From: Branchiostoma floridae
Lineage: Eukaryota; Chordata; Leptocardii; Amphioxiformes; Branchiostomatidae
Length of the DNA: 64,000 nt
Direction: 5' to 3'
Assembly: GCF_000003815.2 (NCBI RefSeq)
Contig: NC_049990.1
Location: 15,907,548 to 15,971,547, forward strand
The stretch's first letter is position 1, and each line of letters opens with the position of its first letter. Shown here in pieces: positions 11,701 to 22,030 of this stretch. The position numbers and the translations under genes are program-made. The notes beneath the pieces are model-generated. The model made no database searches and was not told the DNA's origin. It saw nothing but the letters and a program-made list of their open reading frames with translations.

Positions 11701-12349
11701 AGAGCAATCTGGAATACAACAAAAATCAAAGTTATGTATTTCTGTATTTATTTGCAATAATATGGATAGAAAATGCAGGAATGTACTGTAGGTAAAGCAG
11801 GTGAAAAGTGATGTTACCAAAAAAAGCTTTTACTTGGGGTAAGGATGTCAAATAGCCTCCTTGCTTTGGGCAAGGAGGTTGGCTAACGTCACCACGTACA
11901 AATATTCTAGTACCTTTCTTCTTGACAGGTGTATAAATTACTATAATTTATAGTATAAATTATGTTATTTACGTGTAACGTAGTCACTGAAAACTACTGT
12001 AGAGGCCTAGGTTGGATTTTCAAACAGGCAACCAGCCAGGGGCCAGATTCTCCACTCCGTTTCCTCTATCTGCTTTCTCTGTTCATCTACACATGACGTA
12101 TTTTTTGTAACCAATACCGATTACTAGTATTCGCAGCTGATTGGAATTCCACACGACCCCTCCCCCTCAAACTCATAGCATGTTTTCTGGCGATCAAAAA
12201 CCCGTAAAATATCGAAGCTAGCTTACAAAATGATCTCCATGTATTGCAATTTATGCATGATCAATCCGGTTTATTTTGCGGAAGGAATAAGGACAATATT
12301 CAAGAAAAATTTGGAGAAAAACAAACCAAACCCACCTTCTGGACGCCAT
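2733..12349 (-). CDS. ACOT9: Acyl-CoA thioesterase 9-like, mitochondrial (ACOT9)
   Basis: The product should hydrolyse fatty acyl-CoA to free acid and CoA in mitochondria. Twelve coding exons read in order on the minus strand with matching phases: 12336-12349, 11571-11708, 10644-10805, 9549-9667, 8808-8911, 8003-8070, 7070-7181, 6272-6362, 5503-5588, 4292-4379, 3691-3841, 2733-2791. The start MASRRLLSLFRQAG is basic and Ser/Leu-rich, a typical mitochondrial targeting peptide. The first HotDog unit holds FGRILEDLDTFAVWISY and SPLSIVTALVDRI; the second holds MFGGFLMRQAFELGW and AVDDIMFRGPVEVGSLLF, followed by YLQVRVHAEV and NIFHFTF. Exons 8808-8911 (ending in phase 0) and 8003-8070 (needing two extra bases) do not join, so an exon of 3n+2 bases, expected to carry the middle of HotDog 1, is missing from view. 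The visible part codes for about 397 residues against about 440 in the human protein. The end is a TGA at 2733-2735. Confidence 0.92.
3217..3314. repeat. Tandem duplication, about 56-bp period
   Basis: Two imperfect copies of a block containing GAGCTGCCATTCGG and GCCACTCAG lie one after the other in the last ACOT9 intron. They differ at a few positions (for example GGAGCGAGC versus GGAGTGAGC), so the duplication is not recent. Confidence 0.6.
3385..3616 (-). mobile_element. tRNA-derived SINE, copy 1
   Basis: Read on the minus strand it starts with a tRNA-like head carrying an A-box-like GTGGCACAGTGGCAGCGTG and a degenerate B box, followed by a body with TTGTGCCCTTGGGAAAGGCA, a motif common in invertebrate and fish SINEs. 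It ends in GCATGTTAAAGAACCCGCC. Related copies lie at 28440-28650 and, split by a LINE, at 14097-15495. Confidence 0.65.
3970..4181. mobile_element. MITE family T1, copy A
   Basis: A palindromic, non-coding element of about 210 bp that begins TACTGTAAATGCATTTAAG and ends CATTTCTGCATTTACAGTA. The interior repeats 'TTCGCGGT' on both strands around a central AAGTGGTCACC. It lies in an ACOT9 intron between exons 4292-4379 and 3691-3841. The same termini recur in copies B-G. Confidence 0.8.
4837..5424. mobile_element. Inverted-repeat element with CTTCACAC ends
   Basis: The left end GCCCCCTTCACACGAGAG faces a right end GTGTGAAGGCCCT. Between them are many GAATGC/GCATTC words on both strands. Termini of the GGGCCTTCACAC type are typical of PIF/Harbinger-like MITEs, but the flanking duplication is not clear (ATA on both sides at best). 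There is no open frame of interest. Confidence 0.5.
6505..6590 (+). repeat. 3'-tail-like repeat fragment
   Basis: Contains GACGAAGGATAGTGGATTC followed by CAAAACCATATCCAGTTGC and TGAGTAACT. A diverged copy of the second half occurs at 20949-20990. Such 'GAAGGA...CCGAAACGT' strings often mark the 3' ends of retroelements with a lost body; that attribution is an inference. Confidence 0.45.
7735..7879. mobile_element. Short palindromic MITE, GGCCCCGTTCATGATGC ends
   Basis: A 145-bp element whose ends GGCCCCGTTCATGATGCAAA and its reverse complement match over about 37 bp and include TGAAACGGTTCTATC. The left flank is TAA and the right flank AAA, so a 3-bp duplication may have decayed. It is in an ACOT9 intron. 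Confidence 0.75.
8600..8797. mobile_element. MITE family T1, copy B
   Basis: Same family as 3970-4181 (GTACTGCAAATGCATTTAAG ... TTTCTGCATTTACAGTA). Its right end is only 10 bp from the splice donor of the ACOT9 exon at 8808-8911, and it lies in the intron where an exon is missing from view. Confidence 0.75.
9066..9256. mobile_element. MITE family T2, short copy
   Basis: Ends AATGCTGAACTTTCTTCCAA and TTCAAAGAAAGTTTAGCATT are inverted repeats. The interior shares ATCACGTATCC and TGGTCGTTGAAAATTTGAT with the longer element at 16884-17398. It sits in an ACOT9 intron. Confidence 0.65.
9749..9836. mobile_element. MITE family T1, fragment
   Basis: Begins AGATGCAGAAATGTTTGCGG and continues GGTTTTATGTTCGTG, matching one terminal third of the T1 family. 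The other half is lost or degraded. Confidence 0.5.
10027..10278. mobile_element. Repeat family T3, copy 1
   Basis: Contains AGCAACTGTTCTGTTTGTC, then TCGCTAGTGGGTGATTTC, AAAGGCTCTAGCTAGGG, CAAACTCAAAACCACCACAA, and ends in TATTTACAGTA. The same ordered blocks are found at 13440-13667 and 35508-35717, so it is a repeat family of about 220-250 bp. Its last blocks resemble half of the T1 MITE. A hAT-like MITE has inserted directly at its right end. Confidence 0.65.
10279..10598. mobile_element. hAT-like MITE, copy 1, with perfect 8-bp TSD
   Basis: A 320-bp non-coding element bounded by CAGGGCTCTAGCCAGC and GCTGGCTAGAGCCCTG. It is flanked on both sides by CAGTACAT (10271-10278 and 10599-10606), a perfect 8-bp target duplication as expected for hAT transposons. 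A subterminal palindrome CCGTCAATTGACGG follows the left end. A reversed copy lies at 63180-63518. It is in the ACOT9 intron between exons 10644-10805 and 9549-9667. Confidence 0.9.
10973..11200 (+). mobile_element. 5S rRNA-derived SINE (SINE3-like)
   Basis: Positions 10973-11090 are a recognisable, diverged 5S rRNA: GCTACGGC at the start, GGAAGTTAAGCAACG (box A region), TTGGATGGGAGACC (box C region) and AATACCGGATGCTGTAG at the end. The missing pairing in the first stem and the many substitutions argue against a working 5S gene. The unrelated tail after it (GAGGGACATAAAACAGGGG...) is what a 5S-headed SINE would have. It lies antisense in ACOT9 intron 2. Confidence 0.75.
11198..11230. repeat. 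Perfect hairpin with CAAGGAGGT stem
   Basis: GGTACCTCAAGGAGGT is followed directly by AAACCTCCTTGGGTACC, a nearly perfect 15-bp stem. The stem core is the 10-mer that recurs through the window. It lies at the end of the 5S-derived SINE. Confidence 0.6.
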
Positions 12350-12354
12350 CTTGA
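12341..12354 (-). promoter_or_regulatory. YY1-like motif over the ACOT9 start codon
   Basis: On the minus strand the start codon lies in CAAGATGGCG, a close match to the YY1 consensus (AAGATGGCGGC), in the placement just downstream of a transcription start seen in many housekeeping and mitochondrial genes. It also gives a G at +4. Confidence 0.45.
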
Positions 12355-13036
12355 ATGACCTGCAGTGACCCCTACACCGCAACAAACGCAAAGCTGCTTT
12401 CGTAGCAAAACAGAACACACAACATCAATAAATCAAATAAACATAGCTAAAACAAAATTAAAACAATTTGATAATTTATTAAAATCTCGTGATTATCTTT
12501 AATATGGCCAGAAAGTCAGTTTTATACCAATACTACTGTAATGTATTTTGATGCGGTGCCAATTGGCAAAGTTGTTCACTCTGCACTTTTCAACACTCGT
12601 GGTCACGCCTACGTGCTCTATAACACGTTGTAAGGTAGTTCGTGTTTGTGTGTTACCTTCGACAAGAAGGTTATATTTTCCGTATCGTTTTAAGTGTGTA
12701 TGTGTGTTTTTGGATGAACAGCATAACTCTAGAATGCCTGAATGGGTTGTACTGTGGCCCAGTGTGGGTAGGATAACGAAACCTTGAAATGATTACATTG
12801 TGGGCCCCCTGGAAGCTTGTTGCGGTACTGCAACAGAACTTCCAGTTTTGATATCTCGAGCTCTGGACAGGCTGTTGTCGTGATTTGTGAGTGGTAGGGC
12901 CAGAGAGTAATTAGTAATGTAGGTTTATGCCCCCTACCAGCTTTTTTTTGGAACTGCAGGAGCCATTTTAATTTTTAAAATTTGAAAAAGAATAATTTAA
13001 GATTTTTCTTTCTATACACTAAAGCTTGAAGCAGCC
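12350..13036. promoter_or_regulatory. Shared divergent promoter region, ACOT9 / SAT
   Basis: The 687 bp between the two start codons must hold both 5' UTRs and both promoters unless upstream non-coding exons exist. I see no TATA box in a convincing place and no coding sequence. Distances this short usually mean a bidirectional promoter. Confidence 0.55.
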
Positions 13037-16000
13037 ATGTCAGACTTCCGGATCAGAGACCTCCAACCAGAGGACTGTAGGGAGCTGGTCAACATGATCA
13101 AGGTATTATTTATTAGTATTAATAATATTCATTTACAAATTTGCAGTGGATTTACAATGTATTTCACAGTAGGCCTGGGAAAAAGTATTTTGTGGTGATT
13201 TGCAAATACAATAGAGACATATTCTAAGTAATACAGTAGGAACATTTATACTTTTTGTGGCGTCGCATAGTCTAAAGGTAGAGTGTTTGGCTCAAAGCCA
13301 AGAGGTCCTGGGTTTGACTTTGAGTCCCCTGATATGCTCTGACGTTATGCCCTTGGGAAAGTCACTTAATACAAATTTCAGGCTTTAATCAGGTGGAATT
13401 GAGTATTAGATAGATTCAGTTGTATGTGATATGTTGTCATATTGAACATGATCTGTTAGAGGTAACTGTTCTGTCCATCTGTAGAGTTGCTAGTGGGTAG
13501 TTTCCAAGTGACTTTCCCTAAATCCGCCTGTGCTAAAATTTCTGTAGCAGTATCGGGGTATATTGTGACTATAGTGCCTACTCAAAAACACCACAAACGG
13601 AAACACTTCATTTTCCCTTACCACAAAATAAAATCCCCCCAAACTGAAATACAATTACAGTACTAGTACCGGTAATAAACTTTCTTGTGCCTAATTCAGG
13701 AGTTGGCAGAGTTCGAAGGACTTCCAGAGCAAGTCAAGATCACAGAAGAGAGTGAGTAGGAAACAACATTTTAAAATAGGACAAAAATGAAACTGACAAG
13801 TGGCTTCCTTTGTAAAACTAAAACTTTGTTGTGAAAATAAAGAGCATTTTCTGATTTCAACTAATGAACATTGATTGTCTTTTTTTCAGCATTAAGGAGA
13901 GATGGGTTTGGTGACCGCCCTTTTTACCACTGTTTGATTGCTGAGGTTCGTAATAAAGACAGTCAAGGTATGGCATATTGGACAAAATGTTGGATTTAGA
14001 ATGACCGTTATATGTATAATTTGAATCATGTATACAAAATGCGTCTTGATTTATTTGATCCATTCAAGATGGACCCCTTAGATTTTTGAAGAATGTGATG
14101 GGTTCTTTAACATGCTCGTGGTGTAGCTCTCCTCAACTACAGCTCCTACATTCAATGTCCTATCCAAGTTACGTCTCTAACTTTATTTATTTATTTATTT
14201 ATTCATCTCAAAACATGTGGGTAGCCCCTTCAACTTGTTTGAAGTTGATTTCCAAGGGGGCCCACTACATAAATAACAAAAACGAAACGTGTTACATTCA
14301 GTAAGACAACCAGAGGACAACAAACAATATATACAAATAAACCGAAGCGTCTTTACCAAGAACAGTTGTCAAGGTCAACTAAAAACGTCAACGGTGGAGG
14401 TCAGAGGTCCATGTGCAGAGGAGTGTGTCTTAGGGCAGCTTTAAACTGCCGTAAAGTTGGTGCATATCTAATGTCTGCCGAAAGGGTATTGTAATATGTT
14501 GCTCCTCTGTATGCAAATGTGCGGTGGCCAGCTGTGTTTGTGTAATTGGGTTTATGAAGCAAAGAGGCTTGTCTGGTGTTATGGCTGTGTAACAGGTAGT
14601 TGTGTACAAAGGTGGTATCCAAGTATGTCGGGACAAGCCCGTTAATACATTTAAAGACCATCACACACATGTGTTCCTTTCTCCGCTGCGTAAGATACTT
14701 CCAGTTGAGTCTGCTGTGTAGGTCTTGGACACTGGATCGTCGCTTCATTTGTAGGATGACCCTGGCAGCTCGATTTTGAAGAACCTGAAGTTGTCGCTGC
14801 TTGGTGATGTTACAATTTTCCCAAACAATGTCGCAATACTCAAGTAGTGGTAGAATCATGCATCTGTATAACATACTTGCAATGTTGACAGTGAGACATG
14901 ATCTTAAGCGTCTTAGCAAACCTATTCTCTGTGATACCTTGGAACATACCATGTCAATGTGTTCGTTCCATGAGATATTGCAGTCAAGGAGAACACCTAG
15001 GTATTTGAATTGGTACACTTGTTCAACTGTTTCCTGATCAATTCGGAGTCTAAGTGGAGGTACTGCTCTTAGCTTCCCACTACTACCGAATAGAATCCAC
15101 TTAGTCTTAGCGACATTCAGTGTAAGACGATTTGAATGTAGCCATGTGGCAAGGTTTGCTAGTTCAGAGTTTAAGGTGTTCTCTATGACTCTAGCGTCCT
15201 TGCTGGAACAGAAAATAGCAGTATCATCTGCATACAGACATACTTTACATACAGTAGAGACTGATGAAGGTAAGTCGTTTATGTACAGAATGAACAGTAG
15301 GGGGCCCAGAATAGAGCCCTGGGGTACCCCTAATGTAACTGGTAGGAATCTAACTGTAGTTAGGTACTCATTTTTAGCTGAGTGAAGCAAGAAAAGTCAT
15401 GTTAAATGCTTTCCCCAAGGGCACAATGTTAACAGGGCATGTCAGGGGATTCAAACCTAGGACCCCTGGGGTCCGGGCTAAACACCCTACTAGTAGCTAC
15501 TGACAGGAAAGAAGAAAATATTTGAAGGATTTGTTATTAGAAGAATTAAATCACTGTTATCAACCTGTTTTTTTTTATCATTATTATTTTTTCTTTACTA
15601 GATGGGCCCTGGTTGACAGTGGGCTATGCTATGTACTTCTACAGTTATGGTACCTGGGTAGGACGGATGATCTACTTAGAAGACCTGTACATCAAACCAC
15701 AGTATAGAGGTGAGTGCACCCCCTTCTGTGCTTCATAATGAAAGCTTTATAAATTTTTGAAATACATAAAATGCTGTATCTAACATTCTAACGTCTTCAC
15801 AGACTATTACTAGACTAAGTATATACTCTAAACTCAATGATATATTCATAATATCCCTGTTTGTTGCTCTACATGTATGTATGTATGTATGTTAAATTGT
15901 TTGTATGTATGTATAGCTGAAGAAGACCTTATCAAAGTACCTTAAAGTTTAAAAAGATTACTTTATTAGTATCTTCATGCTAATTGTAGTGGTTTCATTG

Positions 16001-16876
16001 CTATCTTTTGTTTATATCCTGCATGAGAGCATATGTGTATATGTCCTTTTTATGTTGAGTGTTGACTATAGTGTTGTAACAAAAATTTTTAAAAACACAG
16101 CGAACACACCCTTTTCTCCTTACTGCAAAATCAAATCCCCACAAACTAAAATGTATTAACTGTATCATAGTTTGCAATTTGAGAGAGACATTTCTAGATT
16201 TGAGTTTCAGAGTATCAGGACTTACATTGCCTGTTTCCCCTTCTGTTGCAGGCAAAGGTATAGGGACTTCCATGATGACAAAAGTTGCTCAGGTTTGGTT
16301 AATTCAACATTTTCTCAAATTTCTGATACATTATACTATCATACTATTCAATGAACATAGATGCTTGTACAAAATATATACCTTTTCAAAATCATACTTC
16401 CAGTTCCAATTCCTGCCGCAATTTGCGAAAACATTATCTTAAGAAACAAATATTGCTTATCAGTTGTGCTCTTCTTCTTGTCCTTTTCTCTCCAAGCAGA
16501 AGTTTGGCTATGGCTGTTTTTTTACGTGTTTTTAGTCATTTTTTGGTGTCGTCTTTTCTTCTTGTCCGTCATCATTTGTTAGTTGTAGTATTAGCAGTAG
16601 ACGTCTTCTTTAGTTATATTTCTTCAACCACCCTAATAGAGTACAAGTAATTTTAAAACTTTAATATTTTCCTTCTGACAGATTGGAGTAGAGAATGAAT
16701 GTCAGCGGATGCAGTGGGTGGTTCTAAACTGGAACCAGGGGGCGATCGACTTCTACAAGAAACACGACAGCATTGACCTAACCAGCGACGAGAAGTGGCA
16801 TCTGTTTCGTATGGAGCGGGAAGAGCTGCGAAAATTCGCGACGCTCCACGATCAAACTGTCGTTAAAGGCTGTTAA
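13037..16876 (+). CDS. Diamine/thialysine N-acetyltransferase (SAT1/SAT2 family)
   Basis: A GNAT-fold enzyme that transfers acetyl from acetyl-CoA to spermidine/spermine (SAT1) or to thialysine and related amines (SAT2), in the cytosol. Six exons with consistent phases: 13037-13102, 13700-13751, 13890-13967, 15602-15709, 16252-16292, 16682-16876; 179 residues against 171 in human SAT1. The start is ATG after GCAGCC. Conserved blocks are DGFGDRPFYHC (residues 44-54), IYLEDLYI with Glu92, the acetyl-CoA loop QYRGKGIG (99-106) and FYKK with Tyr140. Glu92 and Tyr140 have the same numbers as the active-site residues of human SAT1. Short features such as ELAEFE and VLNWNQ look closer to SAT2, so the exact substrate is open. 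The gene is divergent to ACOT9. Intron 3 holds a LINE and the 3' UTR a MITE. Confidence 0.93.
13255..13385 (+). mobile_element. tRNA-derived SINE in SAT intron 1
   Basis: A tRNA-like head (GTCTAAAGGTAGAGTGTTTG, then GGTCCTGGGTTTGA as a B-box-like segment) is followed by ATGCCCTTGGGAAAGTCACT, the body motif shared with the SINE at 3385-3616, here on the plus strand. Confidence 0.65.
13440..13667. mobile_element. Repeat family T3, copy 2
   Basis: Has the ordered blocks GTAACTGTTCTGTCC, GTTGCTAGTGGGTAGTTTCC, ACTATAGTGCCTACTCAAAA, CACTTCATTTTCCC and a terminal AATTACAGTA, as in 10027-10278. Confidence 0.6.
14097..15495 (-). mobile_element. SINE copy split by a LINE insertion
   Basis: The right part (about 15385-15495, minus strand) has the tRNA-like head with CTAGGTTTGAATCCCC and the body motif GTGCCCTTGGGGAAAGCA. 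The left part (about 14097-14178) has the SINE 3' half (GCATGTTAAAGAACCCATC). The two halves are contiguous in the copies at 3385 and 28440 but are separated here by the LINE at 14182-15385. Confidence 0.65.
14182..15390 (-). mobile_element. 5'-truncated non-LTR retrotransposon (LINE), RT 3' part
   Basis: A 329-residue open frame (15390 to 14401) holds the reverse-transcriptase motifs GVPQGSILGPLLFILYINDLP (in part) and YADDT with the two catalytic aspartates, then the thumb region (FKYLGVLLD, NISWNEHI) and a Cys/Leu-rich tail ending in a TGA at 14401-14403. The N-terminal palm, endonuclease and ORF1 are absent, so it is a 5'-truncated copy. On the minus strand its 3' end is a run of TAAA/AAAT units (14182-14206), as in CR1/Jockey-like LINEs. 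It sits antisense in SAT intron 3. The uninterrupted frame suggests a fairly young insertion. Confidence 0.85.
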
Positions 16877-16883
16877 CAAATGT

Positions 16884-17398
16884 AATGTTATAGTGAAAAG
16901 GTTTAAACTTTGTTCCAACACAATAAGAAGACTCACCATAAATTTTCAGTGGAGAACTCCGACCTTCGTCAGATAGATGACTCACTGTTCTGATGTTCCG
17001 GAAGTCGTCGGATGACGTCAGGCAACAGCGAATCATAAATGGCGGGAAGGCAAAACCTGCCACCGTCACGTTTCAGGGAGGTTTGATGCGCCCTAGTGTA
17101 AATGGCCTCCTTGACACCCCTGACAAATGTAATGTTATAATTATCAAGGAAGCTCATATGTGTTGTGAGTAATCATAGTACAATGCTGAACTTCCTGGCA
17201 CGTTTGAGCAATTGCTGACGACACGTATCCGCAAGATCACGTGTTAATAAGATCACCTTTACATAATTCTTGCGAGTTTTCGTTCTGAAGTGATTGGTCA
17301 TCAGCATGGATCCAAAATAAGGCGACTGTGGTCGTTAAAAATTTGATCCGTGTGTACTTTTGCGTTGGAAGAAAGTTTAACATTGCACTATAATATTA
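16884..17398. mobile_element. MITE family T2, long copy, in the SAT 3' UTR
   Basis: Left end AATGTTATAGTG...TTTAAACTTTGTTCC and right end GGAAGAAAGTTTAAC...CACTATAATATT are inverted repeats of about 37 bp. The element starts 8 bp after the SAT stop codon. An internal second start (TACAATGCTGAACTTCC at about 17180) resembles the short copy at 9066-9256, so this may be a nested or composite copy. Confidence 0.65.
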
Positions 17399-17857
17399 TA
17401 ATTGTGCAGGAAGATTTTAATTGTAGATAAAAATGTAACCGTTACCTAGTTAGGCTCTTTTAGGCCACATCAATTATGGTATTGGTTCTTGGAAAATGCC
17501 CATTCTTATGAGAAAAAAAAAAGATTCACCACACCTTCCATTCAGTCAATTTTTACCCTTAAATTACTATGAAACCATTCAACAACTTTCCAGTATAGTT
17601 ATTGTCCTCAGTGTCTTTATAAGATTCTAACAATGTGGGTACATTAATGATTGCAGTAAGATTTTTCATACATGTAATGTACAAAGAAAATGTACTCTTG
17701 ATAACTTTCAACAAACAGGTGCAGGTACTGTACAGTGGTAGTGTTTGATAGCTTGTTTTTCAATGTAAGTCCATAACTTTATCCAAGACTTTTGCAAATG
17801 TTAAATTTTTGCTCAATGTATTTTTCTGAACAAAATGTAAGAACCCAATTATGATAC

Positions 17858-17863
17858 AATAAA
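17858..17863 (+). terminator. Candidate SAT polyadenylation signal AATAAA
   Basis: Canonical hexamer about 980 bp after the SAT stop. If used, the SAT 3' UTR would include the whole T2 element. Confidence 0.4.
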
Positions 17864-17879
17864 CATTTCAGTCTGTTTT

Positions 17880-20800
17880 TTACCCAGGTCACCCAGGAAT
17901 CTCATATTAAAGATGTGGTAAAGCGGGTATCAAAATCATTGGAGAGAAAAAAATTATATATACACATGTTATACTACCTCAATGTAGACATTGTTCTTTT
18001 TTTAAATTTTGGATTCAGAAATTAAAATAGTCATCGTAGTTTATCTTATTCCTCTGAAAATAAATACATGTACTGGTCATTGTTTTTCTATGCTTGAATT
18101 TAATCTACTTATTCAAATATGTGGCATGGTTCTCCTTTTTCTGTGGGTATATTTATTTTTGAATTTGGTAGAGATATTGATTATTGTTAAATATGCAAGG
18201 TGAAATGATAAAAAATGGAAAAGGTTTGTCTTGAGATAATATTAGGACATCTAAATGAAATAAAAGAAACTTTTGAAATTTTTGGTCTGTTAATTTCTAT
18301 TTCTTTGTATGAGAATGTAACGTTATGTGGACACAAATGCATTTTAGATGAATTAATAATCTTAAGATTTACTCGTCTACATATATTTGGTCGAAATACC
18401 ATTACGGTAGTCACAATATGAAAGTTTATAGAGTAAAACACTGATAGTTCAAAGGTGTAATACCACATATGTGCACAAGGAGGCGCTTCAAGTGGATTTT
18501 CCAAGTTGTCTCCTGTAGAAACAGTCGCCTACTTGACATAAACATTTTACACATGACATCTATTAATATTTACTTGATATCCTTTGTCGTCTTTCTCTTG
18601 TTTTCTTTTGGTCGCCAAAGAGGGGTTGTTCCTGATTCTTCAGTACTAGTTGAAGTAGGGAACACAAAACGAGGTCCTCCCTTTTGAACTCTTCAGTGTA
18701 CGTATAGGTCGTACAAAGGGGCCCTCTCTTTGAGTTACAAACGTTACCTCAATTGACCTTTATTCGTTGTGTACCTAAATTCGTTACTTTCAAAAAATGA
18801 GTAGATCTATCTGGAGATTAGAAGATTTTAGGCAGTGTTCTGAAAGTTGAGTCTCTGAACTTTGCAATTCTATGCGCATTATTGGTGTTGCATTTCGTCA
18901 AGCTTTTAATAGTTTTATCAAAAGCTCCTTGATTTCGTATACCCCTCAATCAAGGAGGTTTGCCTTCTATGACTTTTATAGTATCCGTTTTCTGATTTTT
19001 TTCTTCAATTTACGTGATATATTTGCTCATTTTGCAGCTGCTTTGTACGATTTGAGGTATGGTCGAAAACTTAAACGGACGAAAATTCATGCGCGCGTCC
19101 GAATACTGCAGCAATCGAATCAACATGGGCCTTATTAGCTTTCTCAGTGAAGAGAAAGAAGGAAAGTCTTTTTAAGGAGGTAGAAAAGATTACCAGATTA
19201 AGACAGAGGCGCCACCGCACCCAACATCCTCTGTGAAGACTTGTTTGCGTCCTTTGTGAAGCACATGTAATAAGCGTTTACTTGCAAAACAAAAACAACG
19301 GTCCATACAACCGCAGAAAGAAAACAACCTTGGTTCCTCACGGATTCAAAGAGGCGCCGCCAGGTTTGAGAACAATAGCCGGTATTGTTCTCACCTGCTG
19401 AGGGCTTTCACTGTGCTGTTTGTGCTCAGGTCTTGTACTAGGGGTGGTCAATAAGTTTGTGGCCTTACTCATAATCTCAAATTACGGAACATAATTATAT
19501 ACGAGGTCTTTTACGATCTATATCCACAAACTTCAAATTGTTGCGGTCATTATTTTTCAGTCGACGTCCTTTTGAAAATCAGCTCGTAAACTAAGTGGTG
19601 AGAAAACCAAGGGTAAAAGTTCAGTGATCAGAGGTGTGTGGGTCCTCGTGTTCTTTGCGAAGGCTTTATCAAAATGTATGAATCCCTTCGTATTTCGACT
19701 AGAAAGAAGCGGATTTTTCTTCTTTTTTTTTACATTCAGCAGAACAAGTTGACCCGCACACATCAGGTCTCAGCTAAATTGACAGTTGTTTAAACTTTCT
19801 CTCTCTCATCTAACGTCACTGGGTGTCGCATGTAACGTTAATGATCACAATAACTTAACTTAACTTCATAAAAGGCTTTGAACTCCATTAAATACGCGCC
19901 CAAACGTGAGTGCCTATTATGTCTGGGTGAGGACGCGGACTTTATCACCCCTCCTGTATCAAATTATCGTATACAGTAAAGTTTCGGACGTCTTTGCCAT
20001 CGTTCTTGTACTATTCTACTCTCCAGGCAAATTAAAGGTTGTCTCTCTTTTTGGCGTTTTTGTCGGGGTTTCATCTAACACTAGTTCACCTTTATCCGCA
20101 GGGTAACATATACTCGTTGTTAAAAAAAACAACAGGACATTTAAGGATATCAATTGCAATATTTTCAAGATATTGCAGTTACGATGTATTTTCAAAATAT
20201 TGCACTCCGTTGACTCCATACTCCTAAGTACCTTTTCTTAGACAACGGGTATACGTTGCATTACGGATAAAAGGTATGATAAACTAGCGTTAGAAACAGG
20301 ATACCTGACGCCACGTCAACAATCAACAACTTGAAAACGTGTGCAAATGTGTATAAAACGTCGAATAGAAACAGACCTCGAGGACTTCATTTGCCCAAGG
20401 AGACTGAAGAGCTCTTAACCTCCTTGACTGGTTACATGAACGCAAAGCACTCAAGGCGAAACCTTTGATATACGAACGCCGACCTTGAATATATTACAAT
20501 TCATCAACACAGTCCGCACCTGTCGTCTGAACAAAACGTACGTTCATTGCTCTTTCATCTTCAGAAAAAAGCAAATAGGTTATACTTATAGTAAAAAAAT
20601 CACGAAGCTTCGCCTCAATAGAAGACCACACTGCACAATGAAAGAACCGCATTGTTTAAAGATGTCACCACAATCTACCCAAACTTTTCCCACATTCATT
20701 GACAAACAGAAAGCCCCTTTTCAGTTAGAATCACATACATGCATAATCACAGAACCCACTAGTTATAGAAAACTGACGTTTGGCTTTTCGTGTCCCAAGC

Positions 20801-22030
20801 TCGGTCTCCGAAAAAGACGTCAACCCCAACTTATCTACTACAAAATGTAGTAGATATACTAGTCAACATTGTACGTCGATGAAGGTTAGATATACAGGTA
20901 ATGAGATACGCCTGATAGCAATTTGTCAGGCAACTTGATATGACTTTGAACGGTTTCCAAAACCATATCCAGTTGCATGAGTATAGGCGTATAGTCAACA
21001 TTAGTACTTGTTTAGTCTTTTGTTGCAATAATGTCAGTCCAGTGTCATCTGAGTATCTCCTATGTTTCAACTATGTACTTGCAATAACCAACCCTCGGGC
21101 ATGAACTTACAAAATAGATATCCTTTAGAGTTTGTTTGATAAAGTGAGACTGTGTTAGCTTTGAATATGTTTTAAAATCCCTAATTCTATGGCATTGTCA
21201 CAGCACTTTGATATTATTATATGTCAATCTTATTCAGAAGAAGCAATGGGGACGCAGGACCGATCAACGTATTAAAAAGAGTAGCCCATTCCAAGTCACC
21301 GCGCCGGTTTTTATTTGTTGCATTTTGTTTTATAACGCTTTGAAACATTCTTCATTTCGCCATTCCTCCATAAAATCTTGACAAGCGAAAGAAAGAGGGA
21401 CAATTAATAAAAGAGGGAGAGAGAATGCGCTAACGTCACGTGGGAAAACGTACGAACGAACTAATGAATAGTATTGACATGCGGTACATTTCACTTTCAG
21501 CTAGAGGCTGAATTACGCACAAATTTATGCACAATATCTTGCAAGACACAAGCACGGGATAATACATCGCGGGGCATACATTAAATAAACATCAATTTGA
21601 CAATGAATAGATCTAAGCCTTTAGATTTTCGTGCAATATAGAAATAGACTTAACCTAACTTTGTAAATACAACGATTGATTTTTTAATTTAAAAAAAAAT
21701 GGCCAAAAAAAACCACACCCAATCGGCCATGCAAAACAGCAGCTTTAAATTGAATTTAAATGATAAAAGAAAAGTACAACGTTGGTTTCTGAAGTGTAAT
21801 GCTTAAAATTATATATAAGAAGATCAAGAAAACTTTGAATTAAGATCTGATGGAAAATACAGAAATGTACTTGAAAAGCAACTACGGATGGGCTTTCAAG
21901 ATCAACATCTTTTCTCCATAAAATTACTTTGTTGTCAAAATATTGCTCACCTATGGTGTCAATGACCCTAAATTGTTACTCATAAAACAGCAGAAAGACA
22001 ACACTACGGAAACTATCGATTATCCCGACA
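17880..22030. other. Intergenic DNA without a supported gene
   Basis: AT-rich DNA with only short frames that have no recognisable domains; the longest, at 20485-20850, shows no family and no splice context. A palindrome (CTACTACAAAATGTAGTAG) lies at 20837-20855. Two exact CAAGGAGGTT/AACCTCCTTG words occur at 18951 and 20417. Confidence 0.55.
20949..20990 (+). repeat. Second copy of the 3'-tail-like repeat
   Basis: CGGTTTCCAAAACCATATCC followed by AGTTGCATGAGTA matches the end of 6505-6590 with a few changes. The upstream half is not conserved. Confidence 0.45.

Noticed and set aside
20485-20850. 121-codon frame in the intergenic region
   Set aside because: No domain, no codon bias and no splice or promoter context.
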